Below, one piece after another: positions 1-6,781 of a stretch of DNA of 41,663 bases (its first letter is position 1; every line of letters starts with the position of its first letter). The notes under the pieces are model-generated. The model was not told the DNA's origin and did no database searches. It saw only the letters and a list, made by a program, of their open reading frames with translations. The position numbers were made by a program, and so were the translations under genes. The DNA lies in the NCBI GenBank assembly GCA_030637505.1, contig DAOWGJ010000058.1, positions 1 to 41,663 on the forward strand, read 5' to 3'. Source of the stretch: Holophagae bacterium. Its GTDB lineage: Bacteria; Acidobacteriota; Thermoanaerobaculia; Thermoanaerobaculales; Sulfomarinibacteraceae.

Positions 1-828
1 GCCGACCCTGTGCAGAGAGAGGCAGTCAAAATAACCCTCGACGACGATGACCTCGCCGCTTGAGGCGATTGCCTTCCTTGCAAGATCGAGGGCAAACACC
101 CTCGCGCGAACGGGGAAATCACATCAGGCTTGGCTGTTTGGGGACTTGGGCTCGCCGCCTCCGAGGATTCGACCTCCGAAGGCCACGAGACGCCCGTCTC
201 CCGACCGGATTGGGAACATCAGGCGTTTTCGAAAGCGGTCGTAGGGACTCTTGCCGCTTTCGGGCTGCACGATCAGACCGGCATTGGCCAGGACGCCCTC
301 TGGGTGGCGGGCCCGCAGGCTCTCGACCAGTCCACGCCACTCATCCGGGGCCCAGCCGAAGCCGAAACTCGCCCAGCTTGACTTGGGAAAGCCCCGCCGC
401 TCGAGTTCGCGGGCTGCTTCAGCGCCTCCGGCGGAGGACAGCTGGTCGACGAACCAGCGCTGGGCCTCCTCGAGGATGGAGCGCTGCCGCTCTTCGTCCC
501 GGCGTCGTTTTTGTGCGCCAGGACTCCGAGCAGGCAGGTCGACGCCGAACCGTCTGGCCAGATATTCGACGGCCTCGGGAAAATTGAAGTTCTGCTGTGC
601 CATGACAAAGTTGAAGACGTCGCCTCCCGCATGGCAGCCGAAACAGTGGTAGAGACCTTTTTCGGCATCGATCGTGAACGAGGGGGTCTTCTCTTCATGA
701 AAGGGGCACAGGCCTTCCCATGTTCGCCCGCGACGCTTCAGGCGAACCTGGTCGGAGATGACAGAGACGACATCGGACGCCTCTCGTACGCGTGCTATGA
801 CCTCGGGCCCGAGGTCGAAATCAGTCAT
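1..828 (-). CDS. dnaG: DNA primase DnaG, N-terminal part, interrupted by an in-frame TGA, truncated by window edge
   Basis: DnaG makes the RNA primers for replication. The N-terminal zinc-binding domain is clear: CPFH at residues 41-44 and CFGC at 62-65 give the CHC2 ligands. The RNA polymerase core follows up to a GEPK...NS motif. A TGA (complement of 124-126) then stops the frame at residue 234. Downstream in the same frame, without another stop to base 1, are FALDLARKAI and VIVVEGYFD, the latter being the start of the TOPRIM domain with its catalytic Glu. Spacing between the NS motif and FALD matches ordinary DnaG, so only about a dozen codons around the TGA look wrong. Because dnaG is essential, a nonsense artefact or paired compensating indels in the assembly are likelier than real loss. 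It is the distal gene of a set with rpsU and mutS2, but has its own -10-like box and no Shine-Dalgarno. Confidence 0.9.
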
Positions 829-834
829 GAGGTG

Positions 835-840
835 ATAGTA
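835..840 (-). promoter_or_regulatory. Extended TANNNT -10 box of a probably leaderless dnaG transcript
   Basis: On the minus strand TACTAT ends six bases before the dnaG ATG, and the bases between (CACCTC) hold no Shine-Dalgarno. This spacing is what leaderless bacterial mRNAs show. No convincing -35 is visible. Confidence 0.45.
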
Positions 841-887
841 GCGGGTCCGGGAGGGGTGGTGCTCATTTTCCCGGTGTTGCCTACTGG

Positions 888-923
888 TCCGGTCGCTGTT
901 CCTGACGCTGCCTCTGCCCCTGA
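888..923. repeat. Degenerate hexamer array (CGCTGA-like), copy 1
   Basis: Six consecutive hexamers read TCCGGT CGCTGT TCCTGA CGCTGC CTCTGC CCCTGA. A longer array of the same kind precedes the second structured element near 25305. The array sits in the 417-base gap between mutS2 and dnaG, directly before structured element copy 1. Confidence 0.55.
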
Positions 924-932
924 ATTACAACA

Positions 933-1202
933 CCGGCCTTCGGGAGCGGCCAGAAATTGACGTGAGTCCAGAGGACTGCCGAGCGCTCCCGCTCGGCCCT
1001 TCCCCGGAGGGGCAGCATTTCTGGGGCCGGATGGGGAACCGCCCCTCCGGGGAAGGGCCTCGGCGGCCTACTGCCTTCAGCCGAGATGCGGTGCCTGAGA
1101 TATTCGCCGGGGATTGCCCCACACAGCCTTTCCCGCAACGACACCGTTATCGGGAGAACTGTCGGACGGAAAAGCTGTGTACGGCACGTCCCGTCGGAGA
1201 GG
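933..1202. repeat. Four-hairpin structured element, copy 1 (possible ncRNA or palindromic mobile repeat)
   Basis: Stem 1 pairs CGGGAGCG (941-948) with CGCTCCCG (984-991). Stem 2 pairs 995-1013 with 1041-1059, 19 perfect base pairs. Stem 3 pairs CTCGGC (1059-1064) with GCCGAG (1080-1085). Stem 4 pairs TGCC plus ACACAGCCTTTCC (1115-1133) with GGAAAAGCTGTGT plus GGCA (1168-1186). The loop of stem 4 begins CGCAACGAC. The same order of stems, linkers and loops is found at 25396-25641, with stems 2 and 4 built from different but still complementary bases. It lies between mutS2 and dnaG and has no reading frame of its own. Strand of action is unknown. Confidence 0.75.
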
Positions 1203-1217
1203 GGTGCTCGCTGATAG

Positions 1218-1258
1218 CTTCCCAGCCTCCCAGCCTCCCAGCTTCCTAGCCTTCCAGC
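1218..1258. repeat. Short tandem AGCCTCCC-type repeat at the mutS2 stop codon
   Basis: About five degenerate octamers (AGCTTCCC, AGCCTCCC and variants) run across the 3' end of mutS2. Read on the minus strand, the mutS2 stop TAG is part of the first unit (GGCTAGGAAGCTGGG). The pattern parallels the AGCTGWY arrays found at other stop codons in the window. Confidence 0.55.
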
Positions 1259-3621
1259 GTCACCTCAGTCGCCCCGGTGCCTCCCCGATTCCCCGGCGGG
1301 TGGCCGAAGGAGACGACCGCAGGATGGGTCTTGACGACGTCGGTGACTACTCGTTTCAGGGTCCCGGTTCCGTGGCCGTGAACGATCCGGAGGGTCGTCA
1401 GGCCGCCGGCGTGGGCTCGATCGAGATACCGTTCGACGCGGTCACGAGCCTCCTCGGCATCGAGGCCCAGGAGAATCAGCTCGGGCGCCTCCCGTTCTTC
1501 CACCTCGAGGTGGATCGCCTCGGTCTTTTTCTTTGTCGTCGACGTGCGGATGGCCTCGACATCGCTCGCCGCAACCCAGAGCCGTTTGCCGCCGACTATC
1601 ACGCGAGCCTGCCCGCCCCGGAGATCCTGCATCACCCCCTCCGCGCCCAAGGACCGGATGCGGACGGCAGCGCCGAGTTCGAGGCGCCCGGAGGACGGCA
1701 GTGGTTCCCCCTCCGTCGCCGCACCGAGGTCCAGGGCCTGATTCCTGATGTTCTGCCGTGCCTTCCTTCCGATGTGGCGGTGCTCCTCGGTGGCAGTGTC
1801 CAGCCGGGCCAGAGCCTTGTCGAGTCTTGACTTGGCACGGCCTCGCAGCCGACTGCGCTCGTCTTCGAGCAGGGAGGGCAACTGTCTTCGTTCCTCCTCG
1901 AACCTGCGTCGATCGCCGTCGGCTCTGGCTTGCGCGGCGGTCGCTGCGGCTTTTTCCCGGCCGACCTCGGCCCTTTCGCGCAGCAGTTCCCCCTCGAGCA
2001 CCTCCAGGCGCTCGAGCCAGCGGTCCAATTCCAGGTGGTGTCCACCCAGGAGGTCCCGGGCGTGGTCGATCACCGAGGGTGGGAGGCCCATCGCGGCGGC
2101 GATCTCCAGACCGCGAGATCGGCCGGGGCGTCCCATCCGAATAGTGTAGGTCGGTCGCCCGCGATCCTCGTCGAATTCCATCGCGGCGTTGTCCATGAGT
2201 TCGGCCGATGAGGCGGCCAGGGCGATGGCGGCCAAATGGGTCGTGGCCACCGTCCGGCAACCCCTTTCGGTCAAGGCCTCCAACACCGCGCAGCCCAGGG
2301 CGGCGCCCTCCAATGGGTCGGTGCCGCTCCCTAACTCATCGTAGATGACAAGGGACGACGGTCCGGCCTCTTTGAGCAGCTGGGCCGTGGTTGCCATGGC
2401 TCCGGAGAAGGTCGAAAGATCGGCTGAAACATCCTGGTCGTCGCCGATCCGGCACCAGACATGGTCGAACCACGGAACCGTTGATCCCGGCGCGACAGGA
2501 AGGGGGATTCCGTGATAGCACATCAGTACCATCAGGCCGACGGTCTTCAACACGACGGTCTTACCGCCGGCGTTGGGGCCGGATATCAAGAGGGTCACGG
2601 CCTCTCCCGGAAATTCGAAATCAAGCGGCACAGCGGATTGAGTCCGTCCGCTTCGCTCGGTCTCGTCGAAGATCTCCGTGCGCAGGGCCTGGAGGCTCTG
2701 GTCCAGCAGTGGATGTCGGGCCTGGTTGAGAACTAGTGCCTTGCCGCCGCCCGGTTCCAAGAGGAGGCCGTCGATGAGACGGCCGAAGAACACTCGAGCC
2801 TGGATGGCGTCGATGCGGCCGAGCGTCTGAACCGCGTCGGCCAGATCGGATTTGATCGCGCCGAAAGCCGCGGCGACCTCGGCGAGAATGCGTTGGACTT
2901 CCCGCCGTTCCTTGGCCGAAGCGTCCGTAAGGTCGTTATTGAGGTCGACCACACCAAAAGGTTCGACGTAGGCGGTCGCACCGGATCCGGAGCTGTCCAG
3001 AACCAGTCCCGGCAGCTGAGCCCGTACCGAGGCCTTGACCGGGAGGCAGTACCGGTCTCGCCGCAGGGTCGGAGGGGCGTCGGTGGTGACGCCGGGGTGG
3101 CGACGGCGAATGGCTTCCAATTCGGCCACCAGATGCTGCCGGACGCGGGTGATCGCGCGCCGGGCGCGCCTGAGGTCTGGGGATGCTTCGTCGGGGACTC
3201 GCCCGTCCCGCCCCAGGCGAGGTGCTGCCCACGCGACCAACTCCTCGGTGTCCGGGAGGTGTTGTCCCAGTGCCTTGAGGTGGGTCAGACGGTCCGGGGC
3301 CGCCGACAGCTTGCGCCGGACGGAAGCCGTCCTGCGTGCCAGGCCGAGGAGCACCAGCAGATCACCGGGATCGACCGGAATCGTTGCTTCGGGCTCGAGC
3401 CATTGAACAGCCTCATCAACGCCACCCATCGGTAACCGTTCGCCATCGTCCAGGAGGCTGCTCAGCTCACGGGTCAGCGCCGCGCGTTCAAGAGCCTTCC
3501 GGCGGTCAGGGAGTGTTGGGGCGTTGGTGATGAAAAAGCGGCCCACGCGCGTTCGGGCGTGGGCCGCAACGAGTTTCAGGACCGTATCAAAGTCCAGCTC
3601 TTTTGCGATCGAAGATTTCAA
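1246..3621 (-). CDS. mutS2: Endonuclease MutS2 / ribosome-collision factor with C-terminal Smr domain
   Basis: The 791-residue protein matches the usual MutS2 length. It has the MutS lever/clamp helices in residues 1-300, Walker A GPNAGGKT at 348-355, Walker B LVIYDE at 424-429, a long charged coiled coil from about 540 to 660, a short beta-rich KOW-like segment, and an Smr nuclease domain ending the protein with the signature VHGHGTG at 747-753. MutS2 proteins suppress homologous recombination and, in Bacillus, split collided ribosomes. The start is TTG, ten bases after the rpsU stop, with GAGG upstream at a good distance; co-transcription with rpsU is therefore likely. The stop codon lies inside a short repeat. 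There is no sign of truncation. MutS2 beside rpsU fits the ribosome role but is not proof of it. Confidence 0.95.
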   Translation of the reverse strand: MKSSIAKELDFDTVLKLVAAHARTRVGRFFITNAPTLPDRRKALERAALTRELSSLLDDGERLPMGGVDEAVQWLEPEATIPVDPGDLLVLLGLARRTASVRRKLSAAPDRLTHLKALGQHLPDTEELVAWAAPRLGRDGRVPDEASPDLRRARRAITRVRQHLVAELEAIRRRHPGVTTDAPPTLRRDRYCLPVKASVRAQLPGLVLDSSGSGATAYVEPFGVVDLNNDLTDASAKERREVQRILAEVAAAFGAIKSDLADAVQTLGRIDAIQARVFFGRLIDGLLLEPGGGKALVLNQARHPLLDQSLQALRTEIFDETERSGRTQSAVPLDFEFPGEAVTLLISGPNAGGKTVVLKTVGLMVLMCYHGIPLPVAPGSTVPWFDHVWCRIGDDQDVSADLSTFSGAMATTAQLLKEAGPSSLVIYDELGSGTDPLEGAALGCAVLEALTERGCRTVATTHLAAIALAASSAELMDNAAMEFDEDRGRPTYTIRMGRPGRSRGLEIAAAMGLPPSVIDHARDLLGGHHLELDRWLERLEVLEGELLRERAEVGREKAAATAAQARADGDRRRFEEERRQLPSLLEDERSRLRGRAKSRLDKALARLDTATEEHRHIGRKARQNIRNQALDLGAATEGEPLPSSGRLELGAAVRIRSLGAEGVMQDLRGGQARVIVGGKRLWVAASDVEAIRTSTTKKKTEAIHLEVEEREAPELILLGLDAEEARDRVERYLDRAHAGGLTTLRIVHGHGTGTLKRVVTDVVKTHPAVVSFGHPPGNRGGTGATEVTLEG

Positions 3622-3631
3622 GACCGAGCCT

Positions 3632-3844
3632 CTAGAGCATGCCTGCTCGTCGCTGCTTGGCCATCTTGCGAAGCATCTTCTTTCGGGCTTGGATCAGCGC
3701 ACGCTTGCGCAGTTCCGAGGGCTTCTCGTAAAAACGTCGTCGTTTGACTTCGGAGAGGATGCCGGCCTTCTCGCACTTGCGCTTAAATCGGCGCAGCGCC
3801 TGTTCGAAGGACTCGTTGTCGCGTACTACGACACCTGTTGGCAT
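3632..3844 (-). CDS. rpsU: 30S ribosomal protein bS21
   Basis: The 70-residue basic protein starts MPTGVVVRDNESFEQALRRF and continues with the helical RRRFYEKPSELRKR segment that defines bS21. The ATG at 3844 is chosen over the longer frame because AGGAGGGGG lies just upstream and homologues begin here. bS21 binds the 3' domain of 16S rRNA and helps in initiation. It is first in a minus-strand set followed by mutS2 (ten-base gap) and dnaG. In many bacteria rpsU heads the rpsU-dnaG-rpoD operon; here mutS2 is inserted, and rpoD would lie outside the window if present. Confidence 0.95.
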   Translation of the reverse strand: MPTGVVVRDNESFEQALRRFKRKCEKAGILSEVKRRRFYEKPSELRKRALIQARKKMLRKMAKQRRAGML

Positions 3845-3902
3845 GGAATCACCCCCTCCTCTGCGAAATTCGGGCGCTCGAGGCGCACCTCGCAAGGAGT
3901 GA

Positions 3903-3932
3903 ATCATAGACCACATCGCCGTTGAGCGTCAA
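3903..3932 (-). promoter_or_regulatory. Sigma-70-type promoter of rpsU-mutS2
   Basis: On the minus strand TTGACG (complement of 3927-3932) is followed after 18 bases by TATGAT (complement of 3903-3908). Transcription would start near 3896, about 50 bases before the rpsU ATG; the leader holds a small CGAGG/CCTCG hairpin. Confidence 0.65.
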
Positions 3933-4066
3933 GCCGGTGAATGGGGAGAAGGTCACAGTCGGCAAGCCGCGGGTGTCGCAGGCCACAGGTCACTATCGCA
4001 GGCTGCAGAGCGCACCCGGGAACCTGGAGGCTGCTGCAGTTGCCTGAAATTGTAGCCTGAACCACG

Positions 4067-4093
4067 AAAAGGGGCGCCGGAAGGCGCCCCTTT
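4067..4093 (-). terminator. Rho-independent terminator of the BamE-like lipoprotein gene
   Basis: A 12-bp perfect stem, AAAAGGGGCGCC against GGCGCCCCTTTT with a three-base loop, lies 24 bases past the stop of the lipoprotein gene. The A/T ends make it able to act on either strand. Confidence 0.8.
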
Positions 4094-4116
4094 TGGTTTC
4101 AGTGGGGTTTCGCTCG

Positions 4117-4914
4117 TTAATCGGTGACAACCCTGGTCTTGACGGCGTCCCAATTGGCCGAGTACATCTTGCCGGTCTTGATCTTGAAGTAGATTGCGGC
4201 CGCGCCGCCTTCCTCTCTCTTGTACAACCAGGTCTGAACCCCGCGCTTCTCGTCATCTTGGATGTTGGCGTAATAGGGAACGCCGACGGTGGCCTTGACC
4301 TCGTCCATCGTCATTCCTTTGGTCACCGCGTCGAAACGCTCCCTCGTGATGTTGCGCCAGTCTTCAAACGTGGCGATCTGCTCTTCAATCGCCGGGTGCA
4401 CCGGCAGTTCGATCGCGGTGTAGTAGCTTTTGGCGCCGGCCAGATGGTCGATGGCCTTTTTGTAATCACCGGACTTGATGACGATGTCGGCGGCGACGAT
4501 TATCGCTTCGTCGGAGTAAATCCTCAATGCCTCTGCGGTCTCTGTGGACTGCGGATGGTCGTTGAGTCCGACGGTGAGTAATTCGGCAAGCTGTGCCTGA
4601 ACGTCCTCGTAGACGGTCTCGGACCGCGTCTCCAACTCAGGCAGTTTTGCGCCGAGAGCTTCCAGTTGGATCTTCTGCTCATCGGTCCGCTTCTTCTCGG
4701 AGATGGCCTCGATCTCGGCCGAGGTGGCCTTCGCCGTAGCGATCTCCGTGCGGAGCGACTGTAACTCCTGATAGGTTTGGTTGATGGTGTCTAACTGTTC
4801 GTGAAGCTGGCCCAAGGCCAACTCCTCGTCCGACGGCCCGCTATTGCAACCGAGGGTCAAACCGGTCAGCACTGCGAACACCAGGAAAAACGATAGGAAA
4901 CGAATGCTTTTCAT
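4117..4914 (-). CDS. Lipoprotein with coiled coil and C-terminal SmpA/BamE-like domain
   Basis: The start at 4914 is chosen because it gives a textbook lipoprotein signal (MKSIRFLSFF..., lipobox LTLGC with Cys23) and is preceded by GGGGGAGGG. The mature protein is 265 residues before processing. Residues 30-120 are Glu/Gln-rich and predicted coiled coil. Residues about 190-260 contain KGMTMDEVKATVGVPY, then WLYKREEGG and a Tyr-Phe strand, the layout of the SmpA/OmlA (BamE-like) fold. BamE proteins belong to the outer-membrane protein assembly machine, but this protein is much longer than BamE and may be a general envelope lipoprotein using the same fold. It is monocistronic, with its own promoter and terminator, and diverges from the GAF gene. 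Confidence 0.75.
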   Translation of the reverse strand: MKSIRFLSFFLVFAVLTGLTLGCNSGPSDEELALGQLHEQLDTINQTYQELQSLRTEIATAKATSAEIEAISEKKRTDEQKIQLEALGAKLPELETRSETVYEDVQAQLAELLTVGLNDHPQSTETAEALRIYSDEAIIVAADIVIKSGDYKKAIDHLAGAKSYYTAIELPVHPAIEEQIATFEDWRNITRERFDAVTKGMTMDEVKATVGVPYYANIQDDEKRGVQTWLYKREEGGAAAIYFKIKTGKMYSANWDAVKTRVVTD

Positions 4915-4933
4915 GCCCTCCCCCTTCGCTGTG

Positions 4934-4962
4934 AACCTAGCAGAAATGCCGCCGTGTGGCAA
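4934..4962 (-). promoter_or_regulatory. Promoter of the BamE-like lipoprotein gene
   Basis: On the minus strand TTGCCA (complement of 4957-4962), a 17-base spacer and TAGGTT (complement of 4934-4939) precede the start by about 20 bases. The -35 is good, the -10 weak. Confidence 0.4.
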
Positions 4963-5011
4963 TGACCGGGACCTTCGAATCGGCCCCGAAAACGGAACGC
5001 TGTTTTCTGCC

Positions 5012-5041
5012 TTGACGGGAGGTTCAAGACGCAGTGATAAT
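5012..5041 (+). promoter_or_regulatory. Promoter of the GAF-domain gene
   Basis: TTGACG (5012-5017) and GATAAT (5036-5041) are separated by 18 bases. The ATG at 5075 follows about 27 bases after the expected start of transcription. Confidence 0.6.
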
Positions 5042-5074
5042 GAAGTGTTAAGAAAAGGACCGAACGGAGGCGTC

Positions 5075-6646
5075 ATGGACTCATTGGACACCATCCTCGA
5101 GCATCTGAAACAGACCCAGGACCGTGGCAGAAATGCGATTGAAGGGCGAGTGGAGACGATCGCCGACCGCTTGAGCCAACTGGTCGATGAAGCGACTGCC
5201 TCCGTCCGGGAGACGATGGCTCATGAAGTGGAAGAGTTGTTTCCGGCGGCCGACCTCAAGCAGGCCCTGGAGGAGCTGAACGGTCGGGTGACTGCACTGG
5301 AGCAGGAGAAGGCCGATGTTGCACAGGAGCTGGATTGGGCTCAGCGCCGCCTTACGGATTTTCAGGCGGAAGGAGTGGCCGAAGCGCCCTCGGGTGGTCC
5401 GTCCCTCGAGCTGTTGAGGAATTTGGACCGGGCCCGTTCTCAGTCTGAACTCTTGAAGGAGTTACTTCCGGCGCTGTGTGATGTTGCCGCCCGGGCAGTT
5501 GTGTTGGTGATTCGAGGGGGCGATGTCAGCGCATGGAGTGGGATCGGTTTCGCTGACGGTGAGTCTCTGCGTCAATGGCAGACCACCGTTCCGGCATCAC
5601 CGGCCCTTCACGCCTTGGTCTCGGAGTCACGGCCGGTCCGGTTCCAGCCGGAAGATGACGAGGTGTTCAGGGGATGGTTGGACGCCGAGGGCCTTCCGGG
5701 CAACGCTCTGTTGGTGCCGGTCTGTCTCCGCGGGCAACTGATGGGATGCCTGTATCTCGACGATGGTGAGGGCGACCCCTGGGACCCTGATTCCGCACAG
5801 GGGTTGGTGGCTGTTGCTTGCTGGATGATCGACACCCTTCATGCTCGGCAGGAGGTGCCGTCTTCGATGGTTGCGGAGCCCCTCACCCTGGAGAGCGAGC
5901 CGGAAGGGGTGCCCGAGCCCGAAGACGCCGAACCGGCTTTCGAAGAGCCGGAGGCCGTGACTGCGGATGACACCCCGGCTGAGGTCGAAGACCTCCCGGA
6001 GGGCACTGTCGAAGAGGCGCCCGCGGCGGTGGAACCTGAATATCAGTCCGCCTCCGAGCCGGAGGAGTCCGTCGAGGTTGAGGAGGTTGAGCCGGCAGTA
6101 CAGGATTTCGATCCGTCCGCAACGATGCGGGTCGAAGTTGCGCCCGAGTTGGTTGAAATGCCACCCGAGCCAGTGGACGAGGTCGTGGTCGAAGAAACCG
6201 AGCCCGAGCCGGAACCAGAGCCTGAGCCGGAACCAGAGCCTGAGCCTGAGCCCGAGCCTGAGCCCGAGGAGGCGACGGAGTCCGCCGAGGTGGCACCCGC
6301 TCCGTCCCCGGCGGTCGTCCCGCCTCCACCACTGGAGTCGGCCGTCGAGGAGGAGCCGACCGAGGCCGTTCGTACGGACGAGGCGCAGGCCCAACACGAA
6401 GAGGCTCGACGGTTTGCTCGGCTCCTGATTTCCGAGATCAAGCTTTACAACGAGGACGAAGTCGAGCGGGGGCGCGCAGGGAATGATCTCTATCAAAGGC
6501 TCCGAGAGGATATCGACCGGTCTCGAGAGATGTACGACAAAAGGATCGCCGAGGAAATCCGGTTGGAGACCGACTACTTCAGGGACGAAATCATTCGGAT
6601 TCTTGCCGATGGGAACGAGGATGTGCTCGGGGAGTATGGTCCATAG
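5075..6646 (+). CDS. GAF-domain protein with Glu-Pro linker and conserved charged C-terminal tail
   Basis: The ATG at 5075 is preceded by CGGAGG, so the longer frame is rejected. The 523-residue protein has an N-terminal amphipathic/coiled-coil part (1-100), a GAF-like domain (about 120-260, with the LLVPVCLRGQLMGCLYLDD strand-turn-strand), a long acidic low-complexity region (about 270-450) including a pure Glu-Pro tract encoded at 6200-6269, and a C-terminal helix (about 445-523) containing ARLLISEIKLYNEDEV and an IDRSREMYDKR stretch. From general knowledge, related tails occur in acidobacterial GAF proteins; their function is not known. No enzyme output domain is seen, so it may be a scaffold or ligand sensor. 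It is alone between two divergent or tandem genes. Confidence 0.7.
   Translation: MDSLDTILEHLKQTQDRGRNAIEGRVETIADRLSQLVDEATASVRETMAHEVEELFPAADLKQALEELNGRVTALEQEKADVAQELDWAQRRLTDFQAEGVAEAPSGGPSLELLRNLDRARSQSELLKELLPALCDVAARAVVLVIRGGDVSAWSGIGFADGESLRQWQTTVPASPALHALVSESRPVRFQPEDDEVFRGWLDAEGLPGNALLVPVCLRGQLMGCLYLDDGEGDPWDPDSAQGLVAVACWMIDTLHARQEVPSSMVAEPLTLESEPEGVPEPEDAEPAFEEPEAVTADDTPAEVEDLPEGTVEEAPAAVEPEYQSASEPEESVEVEEVEPAVQDFDPSATMRVEVAPELVEMPPEPVDEVVVEETEPEPEPEPEPEPEPEPEPEPEPEEATESAEVAPAPSPAVVPPPPLESAVEEEPTEAVRTDEAQAQHEEARRFARLLISEIKLYNEDEVERGRAGNDLYQRLREDIDRSREMYDKRIAEEIRLETDYFRDEIIRILADGNEDVLGEYGP
6200..6269 (+). repeat. In-frame hexanucleotide repeat encoding a Glu-Pro tract
   Basis: About twelve units of GAGCCN/GAACCN code for alternating Glu and Pro in the GAF protein. 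Such tracts form stiff extended linkers and are prone to length change by slippage. Confidence 0.8.
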
Positions 6647-6781
6647 AAATAGCTACCTACACCCGACTTTTTCGAAATATTTGAAGCGAGGATCCAGGGG
6701 CGAGTGGTCAGTGAGCATGGGTGCGGGATGCCTGGTCCGAAAACAACGACCACCGATGGTACAGTCGGGCGAGTTCCCTGA

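Noticed and set aside
124..126. TGA in dnaG as selenocysteine codon (TGA TGT)
   Set aside because: No known DnaG has selenocysteine, the local sequence is poorly conserved, and no SECIS-like hairpin was identified; sequence error is simpler.
6043..6441. Ser-Gly repeat protein antisense to the GAF gene
   Set aside because: It is only the complement of the Glu-Pro repeat.
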